DNA of 64,000 bases, from assembly GCA_000149265.1 (NCBI GenBank), contig CH000075.1, forward strand, positions 66,927 to 130,926, in the 5' to 3' direction. The stretch is from Ciona savignyi. Lineage: Eukaryota > Chordata > Ascidiacea > Phlebobranchia > Cionidae. Position numbers and translations under genes: made by a program. Positions 21,433 through 36,919 of the stretch are shown here, in pieces (the first letter of the stretch is position 1; each line of letters opens with the position of its first letter). The notes below the pieces were generated by a model. The model made no database searches. It worked only from the letters and a program-made list of their open reading frames with translations, and was not told where the DNA came from.

Positions 21433-22254
21433 GAAACCGGGTATTTACGAACTCTGATGCCCGAGCATTGGATTGGAGTTAAACGCGACAAAAATCTATA
21501 TTTGTAAAATGCACAATTGTGCAATCTAGAAATTCGCGAGGTAATCGGTCGATTTGCTACAGTTTTGGTTAGTAAGTTTTGGAATTATCTGTGATGTTTT
21601 TTTATACTAGGATGAATTTGTAATAATTTAATTGTACAAATATTTTCCTTGGAAAAGCGCCATTTACAAGATTTCGTTTTCGCCATCATTTCCGTACTTT
21701 TCTCAAATAAATCATGAAGTTGGATAATGGCGCATTAATTCAAAAAAGGAAGCCCTTTAAGCATCCTGCAGGGTCCCGGAAGCCGTTCCTATAGTCGGGA
21801 AGTCACACAAACGAAGTTTGTTTGCTCTGGACAAAAGATAACTTAAATACCCGATTTAATTTATTGCGTGATATCACTTGATTAATGGTTTGAACAATAG
21901 ACTCCTTCTTTAAGAAGTCTATGGTTTGAACAGAAACTATTGAAGCAATGTCCCTATTGTATACGATACTCACGTTTATCCCTGCGAGTTGGACAATACA
22001 ACGCGAGTTGTAAAAATAGTAATTTACCTCTTGTATAGTTAGACGCGCCTTGAGTTTTATTTCAACCCAATTAACAGCTGGGAATGAACGATGTCACCCA
22101 AAGCCTCAAGCAATGTTGCCGCTTTGCAGGAAGCAATAAAGGCTCGTCCGAGACCAGCCAGCGCCTGGTCTCGATCCCATAGCTTTCAGCCTTCTGCACA
22201 GCGGCGACGATCCTAAAGGTTTAGCAAATCGGAAGTATCGGCAGCAGTCTAAGG
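21433..22254. other. Intergenic DNA, no gene seen
   Basis: The sequence beyond the BEL/Pao fragment could include more of that fossil, but nothing is recognisable. A short stretch near 21895-21935 repeats TGGTTTGAACA. Confidence 0.35.
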
Positions 22255-22925
22255 ATTCTGACGTGATATGACGATTGCCCGTGTGATAACGCCAATTTCG
22301 TTTTCCCATTTACGGGGATAAACTTGAATTTCCTATCCTAGTTGCGAACTATCTGCTTGTCTGTCTGAACTTGGGGGCGTTCCTTAAACACTGTGGTTAA
22401 ATGAATTCGTAAACAAATTAAGAAAGATCTTCTGCATATTCAATTCAAAGCAAGCTCCGGTAATTCAGCAACTTGGCCGATTAGTCTGTTCGGTTTAGTG
22501 CGTCGCCTTTTAATAGAAAGGTTGCAGGTACGAAACTGGTCGCTAGCTAGTCGGTTGTGTCCTTGAACAAGGCACTTTACGGACATTGCCTGATATCAGC
22601 GGACTAATGAGTTCTACCAAATTAAAGGAACATCTCAATCATGCACAACACAATGCAATAGCTCCGATAACACGATGGTTGGCGCGAGGTGATCTAACAA
22701 TTGCCCGCGTGTGTTAACTCACGGGGATAAACATTAATATTCTATCCCAACTCTCTGGAAACGTGGTGATCTAAATAGATAATGCGTCACGATATAAATG
22801 AACTGGGTGTTATCACAGAGCTATTCATCATAGTACCTCGCGACCGCCATCGGGTTATTGCGGCTACAATTTATAATACATAATTGAGACTTTCATTCTA
22901 CCAATAGAGCTAATCAGTCGGGCGG
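22255..22925. mobile_element. Cluster of three TATCC-family SINE copies
   Basis: 22255-22340 is a plus-oriented tail (CACGGGGATAAAC type, ending TTTCCTATCC). 22468-22755 is a near-complete plus copy with head TTCGGTTTAGTGCGTCGCCT, B-box region GGTTGCAGGTACGAAACTGG and tail ATATTCTATCC. 22795-22925 is a decayed minus copy. The facing tails show that insertion near older copies is common here. Confidence 0.75.
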
Positions 22926-23367
22926 GACTGACAATTGACCGCCATTTTTAAATTAGAGATTATAAAAAAAGAGACAGCTATATTTATAAAATATAAATTA
23001 TCTACAATGTGTTTTCAATACACTGCAATAAAGCTCCGATAACCCGGCGGTGCGCGCGATGTATTAGCTTTTACGGGGTATTTTCATTATTACTAAAACA
23101 ACTCTTAACTTTCACACATAGTATTATTTTGTCACAATGTCGTATTTTTCTTTCAAGTAACCCGAGTGCAGGATCACGGGACACTCTTTGTTATTATATC
23201 TGCACGTCATAAAAGGCTTCGTTTACCATTCATTGTTAAGGCGACGACGAACGTACGTTTTCCAATCCGCCCATTGTTGTAAGCAAACCGTATAGGAAAA
23301 CCAGCCAACAAGAAATTAAAGATTATTGTCAAGTTTTTCATCTGATTCCACGTCTAACTGTTCAAAC

Positions 23368-25138
23368 ATGAAGCAAATTTTTGCATCCATATTGTTTTCT
23401 ACTTTTCTGTCTTTGGCTTTAGCAGGTAAAATGTTTATTATTTTGTTGTTTATTACTTTTTAATATACGCTAGTCTAATATAAAGCCATAGTTAGAAGCA
23501 AAATATACTTTATACGAACATCAAGAGTCTTTTAATAGTTAGGTTTATTATTTATGTTTAAAAAAGGTTTCCAAATGATTAAAAAGGGAACTACCATCTA
23601 AGAAAGGAAGTGAAAAAGACAATATTACAAACGATATTTGTCATTACGGGAATAGTTAATTAAAAAGAAAGGATGTACGGTGGCTGTTGATATACCCGAC
23701 TTATACAATCGACATATTTGCTTTGCAGACAGATGCCTATGGTGTGGGTTTGGCTATTGCAGTAACGGATGTTTCCCAGTCTGTTTGCCGTGCGATACTA
23801 TTCCTAATGCTGGGTTAAGGTAAGTATAATAATAACATACATCATTCTGTGTAATGGTAAACTTTCTGATGTGCTAGAGATAATCAATTATTTATGCAGT
23901 TGAACAAGATTTATTTTGAACAGTTTTTAAACGGTATAAAATTGATAATCGTTATCAGTTTCACACGATGAAGTGGCCATTTAATTCTCCGCCATTTGGG
24001 CACATGTTAATAATTCTAAAACACACTGTTTGATTCCATTGAATGGAAAAACTCGGAAGAGTTATCACACGGGTAATCTTTAGAACCCACCGTCGGGTTT
24101 AAGATGTTCAGATTACCTCGTCGCGCCCACCGTCGGGTTATCGGAGCTATTGCAGGGTTTTATGTATGGTTCACACGTTTCTTTAATTTGGTAGAACCCA
24201 TTATTCCAGTGGGCTCTTGCAATGTCCGTTAAGTATCTTGCCCAAGGACACAACCGACTAGCTAGCGATCAGTTTCGTATAGGCAACCGTCATCATTCTG
24301 CGGTATTTATATGAAAATATAATTCTAATATGTTTGTACTTCTTACAGTGTAGGTGCGATCATTGCAATAGCATTCGCCGGTTTAATTGGGTTTTCCATT
24401 ATGATTTCTGTCATTGTTTCTCTGTGCTATTACTGCACCTCTCGCTCGCGGAGGCCTGTCCGACCTGTAGCTGTGAATGCTGTTTCCTCATGTAAGTAAG
24501 TGAGGATCTAAGAAAATGTCGTGTTACGACTGTGCGGCTAAATGGTTAGCGCGAACGATTTTATACCGATTTCATTAATAAAATTGTTTTATAGATGCCC
24601 CGCGATATAGAAATTTAGCTTTAAAAATATTAAAATACTGTGTGTAGAGTGAAAGGTTCTGCAACATAAATATACTCTATGCAACGACAATCGTTCTTAG
24701 ATTGGATACAACCCTGTCAACCGTCCTTGTGCTGGAGCAATTGCAGAGGGTTATCACAGTAAGGGAGTGTTATCACAAGGGCAATCGTCAGAATACGTCG
24801 CGAATACGTAAGGGGAGTGTTCTTACACGGGTTATCGGGTTATCGTTAGCCTATATTACCCTATGCAATGTGTTGTGTATATGATTAAAACGTTTCTTCA
24901 ATTTTATTGTTCTTTATTTTCTTTTTATTTAAATATTTCAGTTCTTACAATATTGTTATACATTTTAGCAGCTTACCAGTCAAGCACCTTCCCATCCGCA
25001 CCTAACATGTACGGAGCATATCCACCGACTTACGCCAGCGTTGCAAACTACCCACAGAAGAACCAACCAGTACTGCCCGCTCAACCCCATTATCAACCTC
25101 CCCCGCCGTACAACATGCAACAGCAAAGTCAGCAGTAA
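23368..25138 (+). CDS. CYYR1/Shisa-like small membrane protein
   Basis: Four exons are proposed: 23368-23425, 23729-23819, 24349-24491 and 24969-25138, with consistent phases 1, 2, 1, giving about 153 residues. Exon 1 encodes a signal peptide (MKQIFASILFSTFLSLALA). Exon 2 encodes a compact Cys-rich ectodomain (CLWCGFGYCSNGCFPVCLPC). Exon 3 encodes one transmembrane helix followed by LCYYC and basic residues. Exon 4 encodes a Pro/Tyr/Gln tail with PPPPYNM, a PPxY motif able to bind WW domains. This order is typical of the Shisa/CYYR1/WBP1 group of type I proteins, often adaptors for ubiquitin ligases or trafficking; the exact orthologue is unclear. The last intron ends TTTTAGCAG, a NAGNAG acceptor, so Ala/Tyr-adjacent isoforms differing by one codon are possible. 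AATAAA follows at about 25193. Confidence 0.72.
24030..24295 (-). mobile_element. TATCC-family SINE inside the CYYR1-like gene
   Basis: Minus-oriented copy in the second intron with TGAATGGAAAAACTC, CGCGCCCACCGTCGGGTTAT and GACACAACCGACTAGCTAGC in complement. The segment GAACCCACCGTCGGGTTTA occurs twice at its tail end, a small internal duplication. A degenerate tRNA-Ser-like piece lies at 24525-24580 in the next intron. Confidence 0.75.
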
Positions 25139-26338
25139 TATTGAAAAGATTTTTTCGATAAAACTCACCATGTACATTTTCCTTTGTTGCAAATAAAACT
25201 TTAATTAAGTTGACTTAAAATCCGTTCTTTTGTAACTCTTACGTTTCTACTTTTTGTAAATAAGAATTTTAAAACTTAGCTTTATACTGTGATTACCTTT
25301 TGGAAATAAACTATTTGATAGAGCAAAGAACTGTTACCTTTAACTATTATATTTGAAGACGCAGAACACAGCTAAGCTGTATCAAGAATTAGACTTTGAA
25401 TTTGAGATTTAGACTTAAAAATCGTACCTACTATAAAAATAGTAGGCGTTCTGTGGAGAGTAAACTTACAGACTTTCCGTTAAGCAGCTCGCAAGAGTCC
25501 GTTAGGCAGCCAGCTAGAGTAAGCTTAGCCAACGTCCCGAACAGTAAAACCCAAATTAAAAAGCGAGCCCACACCCCCAGGCATGGTACAAATGTAGAAA
25601 TGTTTTTTGATATCGGCATATTAGGATTTCGATGAAAAATGGTTAGATTATAAATGTTAAATTACAGTTTGCACCCATCCCCAATAACATATCAATTACA
25701 TTAAAAAATTTAACGGAATCTCCTTATAATAACACAGGCGAAAACGACTGACTTTAACCTGGAAGGTAATAAACCCTTTTTTATTTAAGGTCTGTGGGTA
25801 TAATTTGTAAATAAACATTCGGTATTTTGGGGGCGAGTCTTGAACGAAGTAATTTGTGAATAAAATGATGCAGCATTTTCGAAGTTTTCTTGATTCATTT
25901 ACCTCAGCTAGACCGGTATGACAGAATACCTTGTTCTTATTGGTAAGCAGTTACAAGTCAGATACGCTAAGTAAAAAAAATATTTGACTAGGGGTGAACG
26001 AAACAGTAAAAACGATTAGATCACTGCACAACACTCGAATCCTTTACCTTTTTCATAGAAGCTTGGTCCCTGCTTCAATATGGAAGCCCATTCCAATCTT
26101 ACCAGCCGTGTTAAACAATTAAGACATCAGTGAATTAAATGCCTTTCTATTTTAATTATTGTAGGTTATTCTTAATTCTATCTAGCTCAATAACCATTAA
26201 AGTCATGATAAAATATCATATTTTGTTAAATGACTTCAGGTCCTATATAACACGTTTTAATAATAGTATTTTTCTAGGTAATCTCTTTACATTGCTCTAT
26301 ACTGTTATATACAAGTAGATAGGTTGAGCTGTAGCAGA
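25139..26338. other. Intergenic DNA between CYYR1-like gene and ILK
   Basis: Contains the 3'UTR of the preceding gene and AT-rich DNA. A 79-codon ORF at 25396-25635 has mixed composition but no recognised domain, and I do not call it a gene. Confidence 0.4.
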
Positions 26339-27684
26339 ATGAATGATATTTTCTCCCATTGTCGTGATGGCAATCTAGTGGCTGTCAAGGTCTGGTTGGA
26401 TAACACAGAGAACGACCTTAACCAGGGTGATGACCATCTGTTCAGTCCTTTGCACTGGGGATGCCGGGAAGGTCACATGCACATAGTCGAGATATTACTG
26501 AACAGAGGTGCACGGGTGAATGCTGCGAATATGGGTGATGATACCCCTCTTCATAACGCCGCTCAAATGGGTCATTACGACATCCTAAAAAAGCTCATCA
26601 AGTATAATGCAGATGTGAACGCGATTAACGAGCATGGGAACACGCCACTGCATTACGCGTGTTTTGGGCAACATGCAGCCTGTTGTGAGGACCTCGTTAC
26701 TAACGGAGCAACCGTTGGCATCTGCAACAAATACGGCCAGTCCGCTGTCTCTAAAGCGCGACCCATGCTTGCACGGAAGCTGACTGAAATGGCGTCGTCT
26801 TTGGGCCAGGACCTGAATAAGATTGCTTACAACCAGAATGAGTGGAAAGGTACGACGAGGACTCGAGCGAAAAACGAAACTCTCAACCACGAGAACGTCG
26901 AGCTGTCCAAGCTGAATCTGAAAGGAAAGATTGCTTCGACGCATTCTGGGGAAACCTGGAGGGGTAAATGGGGTCAACAAGAGATCGTGGCCAAGATATT
27001 AAAAGTCCGGGATATAACTTCAAGGAAAATGAGGGAGTTCCATGAAGAGTATCTCCGTCTAAGGATCTTCTCCCATCCAAATGTCCTTGCAGTAATGGGC
27101 ATCGTGAATTCCCCTAAAAATCTCGCCACCATCAGCGGGTATGTGATGGGTGGGTCCCTGTATCACGTCCTTCACGAATCCACCGTCACTGTCGACCACA
27201 CGAGGGCAGTGTTATTCGCAACAGACATCGCGAACGGGATGTCCTTCCTCCATTCACTGGAGCCGATAATCCCGCGGATGCACATCAACAGCAAACACAT
27301 TATGATCGACGAAGGGATGCAGTGCAAGATCAACATGGCAGACGTAAAGTTCTCGTTTCAGGAGCCAAACAAGCTCCACAACACCGCATGGATGGCACCT
27401 GAAGCGTTGCAACGGAAACGGAGTGCTATAAACCGTAAATCTGCTGACATGTGGAGTTTTGCTATCCTTCTGTGGGAGATGGCAACCAGGGAAGTCCCCT
27501 TTGCTGATCTCTCCAATATGGAGTGTGGGATGAGGGTCGCGCTTGAAGGGATGAGGGTGTCCATACCCCCGGGTATTTCCCCTCATATCTGTAAACTGAT
27601 GAAGATCTGCATGAACGAGGAGCCCAACCCAAACGACCAAAGTTGGACATGATTCTTCCCATTCTGCAAAAGATGAAGAATTGA
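26339..27684 (+). CDS. ILK: Integrin-linked kinase (ILK), intronless, C-terminal frame slip
   Basis: ILK joins PINCH and parvin in the complex that couples beta-integrins to actin at adhesions. From the ATG ([20 protein letters not shown]) come about five ankyrin repeats (to about residue 170), then a degenerate kinase domain. Pseudokinase features are visible: MADVKFSF stands where DFG would be, the catalytic loop reads [10 protein letters not shown] with no HRD Asp, and MAPEAL is kept. The open frame stops at 27652 after [11 protein letters not shown], but the +1-shifted frame immediately downstream encodes [14 protein letters not shown] and stops at 27684, matching the family end. One C appears missing in the CCCAACCCAAACG run. 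This may be a sequencing error, an allele, or a real change. Vertebrate ILK has many introns and this copy has none, so it may be a retrocopy that replaced the parent. The start at 26339 matches the family N-terminus. Confidence 0.93.
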
Positions 27685-33047
<5,363 letters not shown>

Positions 33048-33800
33048 AGAAATATTAAACCAATTTAGTGATGTTACCGATTTAAACCTGTGAAATTTAA
33101 AGTTAGTGAATATGTGGCATCGTTTTGATATGGTGCTGCTATTGCTATAAGTCTCTACTTTAAAGTTCCTGTTATTTTGTGATGGAAGTTGACGTAATGA
33201 AAAGAAAATTCATTTATCTTCAGTGCGTGTTGTAATTTCGGTATGTAGTTGAATGACAGCAATTTTGGCTTCTTAGGTCTCCGTGCAATTCGACCGACGT
33301 GTTAGTTGAAAGGAAAAGATATTCATGCGAATGGAAAAACGAGAGAAAGACGGGCAATCGTCAGATCACCTCGCGCTCACCGTCGGGTTACCGGAGCTGT
33401 TGCAATGTTTTGTGTATGATTAAGATTTCCTTTAAGAAGATAATCCATTCTTCCACTGGGTTAAATGCGATATTTGCTAAGTGGGAATCACAAGATAATT
33501 TGCGTATAACCAATGGACTTCTATGCGCGGCTAGAAATGATATGTCTTCCTTAGTCATGATGTTTAAATAGTGTTTTGCTGAGTAACAAAAAGTGTCTTG
33601 CTTTGTATACTAGTTTGCCATCTGTGGAGAGTTTTACGGTTGATTCTTTCTCCCATTTCTTGCCCACATCGTGCCGTACGAAAATGGTGGTGTTTACAAG
33701 CTTTTCCTTATTTCTTGACACAAAACTAGTGAAAACACTGACGGTGATAGTCGTTAAACCCGTCGAAACAATTACAGTTGGGGTAAGGTATCCCCTACAC
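33048..33800. other. Intergenic DNA with one SINE piece
   Basis: A minus-oriented SINE fragment (33320-33465) shows GCGCTCACCGTCGGGTTACC. The remainder shows no supportable gene; facing ORFs around 33550-33860 overlap each other and lack coding character. Confidence 0.5.
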
Positions 33801-34053
33801 CAGTGTTTCCCAACCCGAGTCAAATGAGTCCGTGGAAGGTTTAAATGAGTCCGCAAGCACATCAACAATTTGCAAAACTTTTATTTGATAATTTTGTTAA
33901 AGTTTTGTAGTGTTCTGTGGTGTATCGTATGCACATACAGTTACGCTACACTTTTGACTTACGCTAATTGAAAATTGATGATGCACTTTGAGTCCGCAAA
34001 GACTTTCGCTGGTAAGGAAATAGTCCGCGACCAAAAAAGGTTGGAAAACGCTG
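33801..34053. mobile_element. hAT-type MITE with perfect 8-bp target duplication
   Basis: Begins CAGTGTTTCCCAACCCGAGT and ends GGTTGGAAAACGCTG. Both sides carry the identical 8-mer CCCTACAC. It repeats ...AGTCCG..., seen in diverged form at three places internally. It is non-autonomous, 253 bp, and the exact target duplication suggests a fairly recent insertion. Confidence 0.9.
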
Positions 34054-34277
34054 CCCTACACACAGTAACGCATTCGTCTGTATTGGGCCGACTGTGAGCT
34101 GCGCTCCGTCCGGTACACAGTTTAAAGATCTTCCCCTCGTAAGGTATGTGGTTTGTCTTCTTAGTACTACTTCCTTCCTTAAGGTCAAAAAAATCGTTTT
34201 TTGTTTTTCCAGGGGTAATGCAGTTTTGATGTGGGTCGTTTTTCCCTAGAGAAAGATTTTTATGTTTATCTGTATGA

Positions 34278-34505
34278 ATCAATGGAGTTACTACACGGGT
34301 ACTCGTCAACTTACCTCACGCCCACCGTCTGGTTAACAAAGGTATTAAGATGTTTCTTTAATTTAGTAAAACCCAATAACCCACTAGTTAAGGCGTTGTC
34401 CACTAAGTGTCTTGCCCAAGGATTCAACCAACTAGCTAGCGACCAGTTTCGAACCTGCAACCTGTCGACTAAAGGGCGACGGACTAAAACTCAGAAACTA
34501 ATCGG
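34278..34505 (-). mobile_element. TATCC-family SINE
   Basis: Minus copy with CACGCCCACCGTCTGGTTAA, CTAGCTAGCGACCAGTTTCG and AACCTGCAACCTGTCGACTA. The tail is truncated. A further tail-only scrap lies at 34730-34795. Confidence 0.75.
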
Positions 34506-34795
34506 TAACTGTTATATTTTAATCTTACTAGAAATGGAATAGACATCGTACTTATGTTCATATTTACTTATCCTCGGCTGAATTTAAGGATTTTAGATAC
34601 CGATTAGGTGAACAGGCCTCTCATGGGGCTTATGGTTAACCAGGACACCGAATAATTTTAGTCTTTTTACTGTCAGGACTACCGATAATTTGAATTTATC
34701 CAAATTTTAAAACCAGAACTTTTAAATAACATATTCATGTTTATGCTCGTGGATAGGAATGCGCAAGATGAGTTATCACAAGGGCAATTGCAACG

Positions 34796-35414
34796 TTTGA
34801 CGTTTAACGGAGAGTTTACTGCAACGTTTGACGTTTATCGGGCGGTTTTACTCTATGTGGGCGCACCTTGGCGTTATGGGTGGACGCTCTGTGCTGCACC
34901 GCGTGGCTCGAATATATGCTGACTCCGATATCCGACTTCCAAAGATCGAGTCCACGCTTATTGAACGTTGGTTAGTTTATTGTCAAACGTTATCGATAAG
35001 ACACACGAATAAATCAATGCACTTTACTCGGGAATCACTTCGCAGCGACCGAATCGCGTCGGAATAACTGCGCAATGCGTTTAATAGACCGTTCGTTTTC
35101 CTTGCGGCTTGTCAACTCGTTCTTTGTTTAAACCGGCAGATGCGACTTTTGTCTTGTTCCTCTTCTGTCAACTATACCACAAAGTCTCAATAACCTGGCG
35201 CTTAAACGCGCGCCAGGTGGCAGTCACCTCGTTCCCCCTGGTCAGCCACCAGTCTCTCTCTTTTGACGGCCCAAACATCCGTATTTATTGCTCGCCCAAA
35301 CATGCGAGCATTCACTGGCGCCATAATGATCTCATCGTGATTCTGCAGTTTTCGAGTGGATGACGTCAATCTTATCGCGGATGTTTGAATTGTAGTGAAT
35401 ACAAAGCGACTCCA
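34796..35414. other. GC-richer block of unknown origin
   Basis: This 0.6-kb stretch is visibly richer in G+C than its surroundings. It has a direct repeat (CAACGTTTGACGTTTA twice near 34790 and 34822), a stem CCTGGCGC/GCGCCAGG at 35191-35218 and the CRE-like string ATGACGTCAAT near 35360. Overlapping ORFs run across it but none is recognised. It may be a transposon remnant or a CpG-rich regulatory piece. Confidence 0.35.
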
Positions 35415-36205
35415 CTGCAGCAATCGTCAGATTACCTAACGCTTACGTTAGATTACCGAAACTATTGCAGAATGTTTTATTTGTTTGAAACGTTCCTTTA
35501 ATTTTGGTACAACTAACCAATCCAGTTGGTTCAGGCAATGTCCGCTAAGTGCCTTGCTCAAGGAATTAACCTAATAGCTAGCGCAGAGTTCCACAACCTT
35601 TTTTGGTCGCAGACTAATTCCAAACCATCCAAAGTTTGAGAAGCAATAATGCGAAATGATTAGGAAAGGATATTCATGTTTATTCCCGTGATGGGAAAAC
35701 CAAGGGGGTTAACACACGGACAATCGTCACATCACCTCGCGCCCTCGGTCGGGTTACCGGAGCTATTTCAGTGTGTTGTATAATTGAGACAATCCTTGAT
35801 TTTGGTTTAACCTATTAATCTGCTGGGTTCTGGCAATGTCCGTAAAGTGCCTTGACCAAGGACACAACCGACTAGCTAGCGACCAGTTTCGTACCTGCAA
35901 CCTTTCGATTTACATGCGACGCACTTAACCGTTAGACCAACCGGCCGGACTAAAATACTTTCCAAACCCTATGAAATCATGAAATACGCCATTACCTGCT
36001 TCACTATTACCGCAAAACCAAATCGTGTGTAACGAATAGAAAAATTTCAATGCATTATATATTAGACGAGGCGGTAATAACACTCTATCGTTAAGTGCTT
36101 GTGGACTCGAATTGAAAAACAATGAGCTAGAGAATAGTTTTTAACCTAAAACCATTCGGCTTACAGTCGACAAACTAACCCACCAGACTAATTCAACATA
36201 CAAAA
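35415..36205 (-). mobile_element. Tandem TATCC-family SINE copies
   Basis: Three minus-oriented copies follow one another: 35415-35625 (decayed), 35663-35950 (near full length, tail GGAAAGGATATTCATG and head TTAACCGTTAGACCAACCGG) and a head-only piece at 36130-36205. The second has a good tRNA-like A box (complement of GTTAGACCA) and is among the least decayed in the window. Confidence 0.8.
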
Positions 36206-36321
36206 CATACAGGATTTCTTATGATGTCGGACCATTAACCCACAGATGGTAGGATCAAAACCAGCCCCATCCCGGCTAGTCGTGTGTGTCTTTGCAAATC
36301 ACTATCAAACGGTAGTTGCGT

Positions 36322-36420
36322 ACGGTCGTGTGGCCAATTGGTTGCATTTATCAAATTCTATATAAAAGTGACTTACTCGCGAGAACATCATGGATTCGAA
36401 ACTTAGCACGACAATAAATA
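36322..36420 (+). mobile_element. tRNA-Ser-like SINE copy
   Basis: Head TACGGTCGTGTGGCCAATTG and 3' part CATGGATTCGAAACTTAGC. A long variable-arm-like middle fits a class II tRNA ancestor. 36421-36919 shows no gene. Confidence 0.65.
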
Positions 36421-36919
36421 ATTTCCATTGTGTTTTCAAATGGAGATAATTATCTTCTTTTTGAAGCTTCCGTTTCAAACAAAGATTTTATTCCAAGAAA
36501 TTTTGCATTGATTGGCACGTCCGACAATATTGTTTAATCCCATCTAGCCTACAGGACAATCAAGTTATTTTTCGCTCGTCAATCTGTTCTAGATTAAGGA
36601 AGGATACTGAAAGGAGACACGCGTCAGCTCGGCAGAATGGTCTTCATTTACTGATTAACTTTACGATTATATTGCAGGATATTCTTGATCTGCCTTCCGT
36701 CTTGTCGGATAGAAGGTTTATTCTCCAACTGTCGAGAATTCCCTGCGATTTGTGAGGCAATAGACTGTCAATCAAAACACACAATAACACAGGATGTGGA
36801 TATCCCGATATAATCGTTGCAATTCCGTGCAAAAACACAACTGTGAGAAATTCGAACGATAAGGCTTTGCGCTTCATTTCGATTAGAAGAAATCAAGAAA
36901 TATTTGCTATTTCGTAAAG

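Noticed and set aside
26324-26338. ILK start five codons upstream at 26324
   Set aside because: The codon there is TTG, and the family N-terminus begins at the ATG at 26339.
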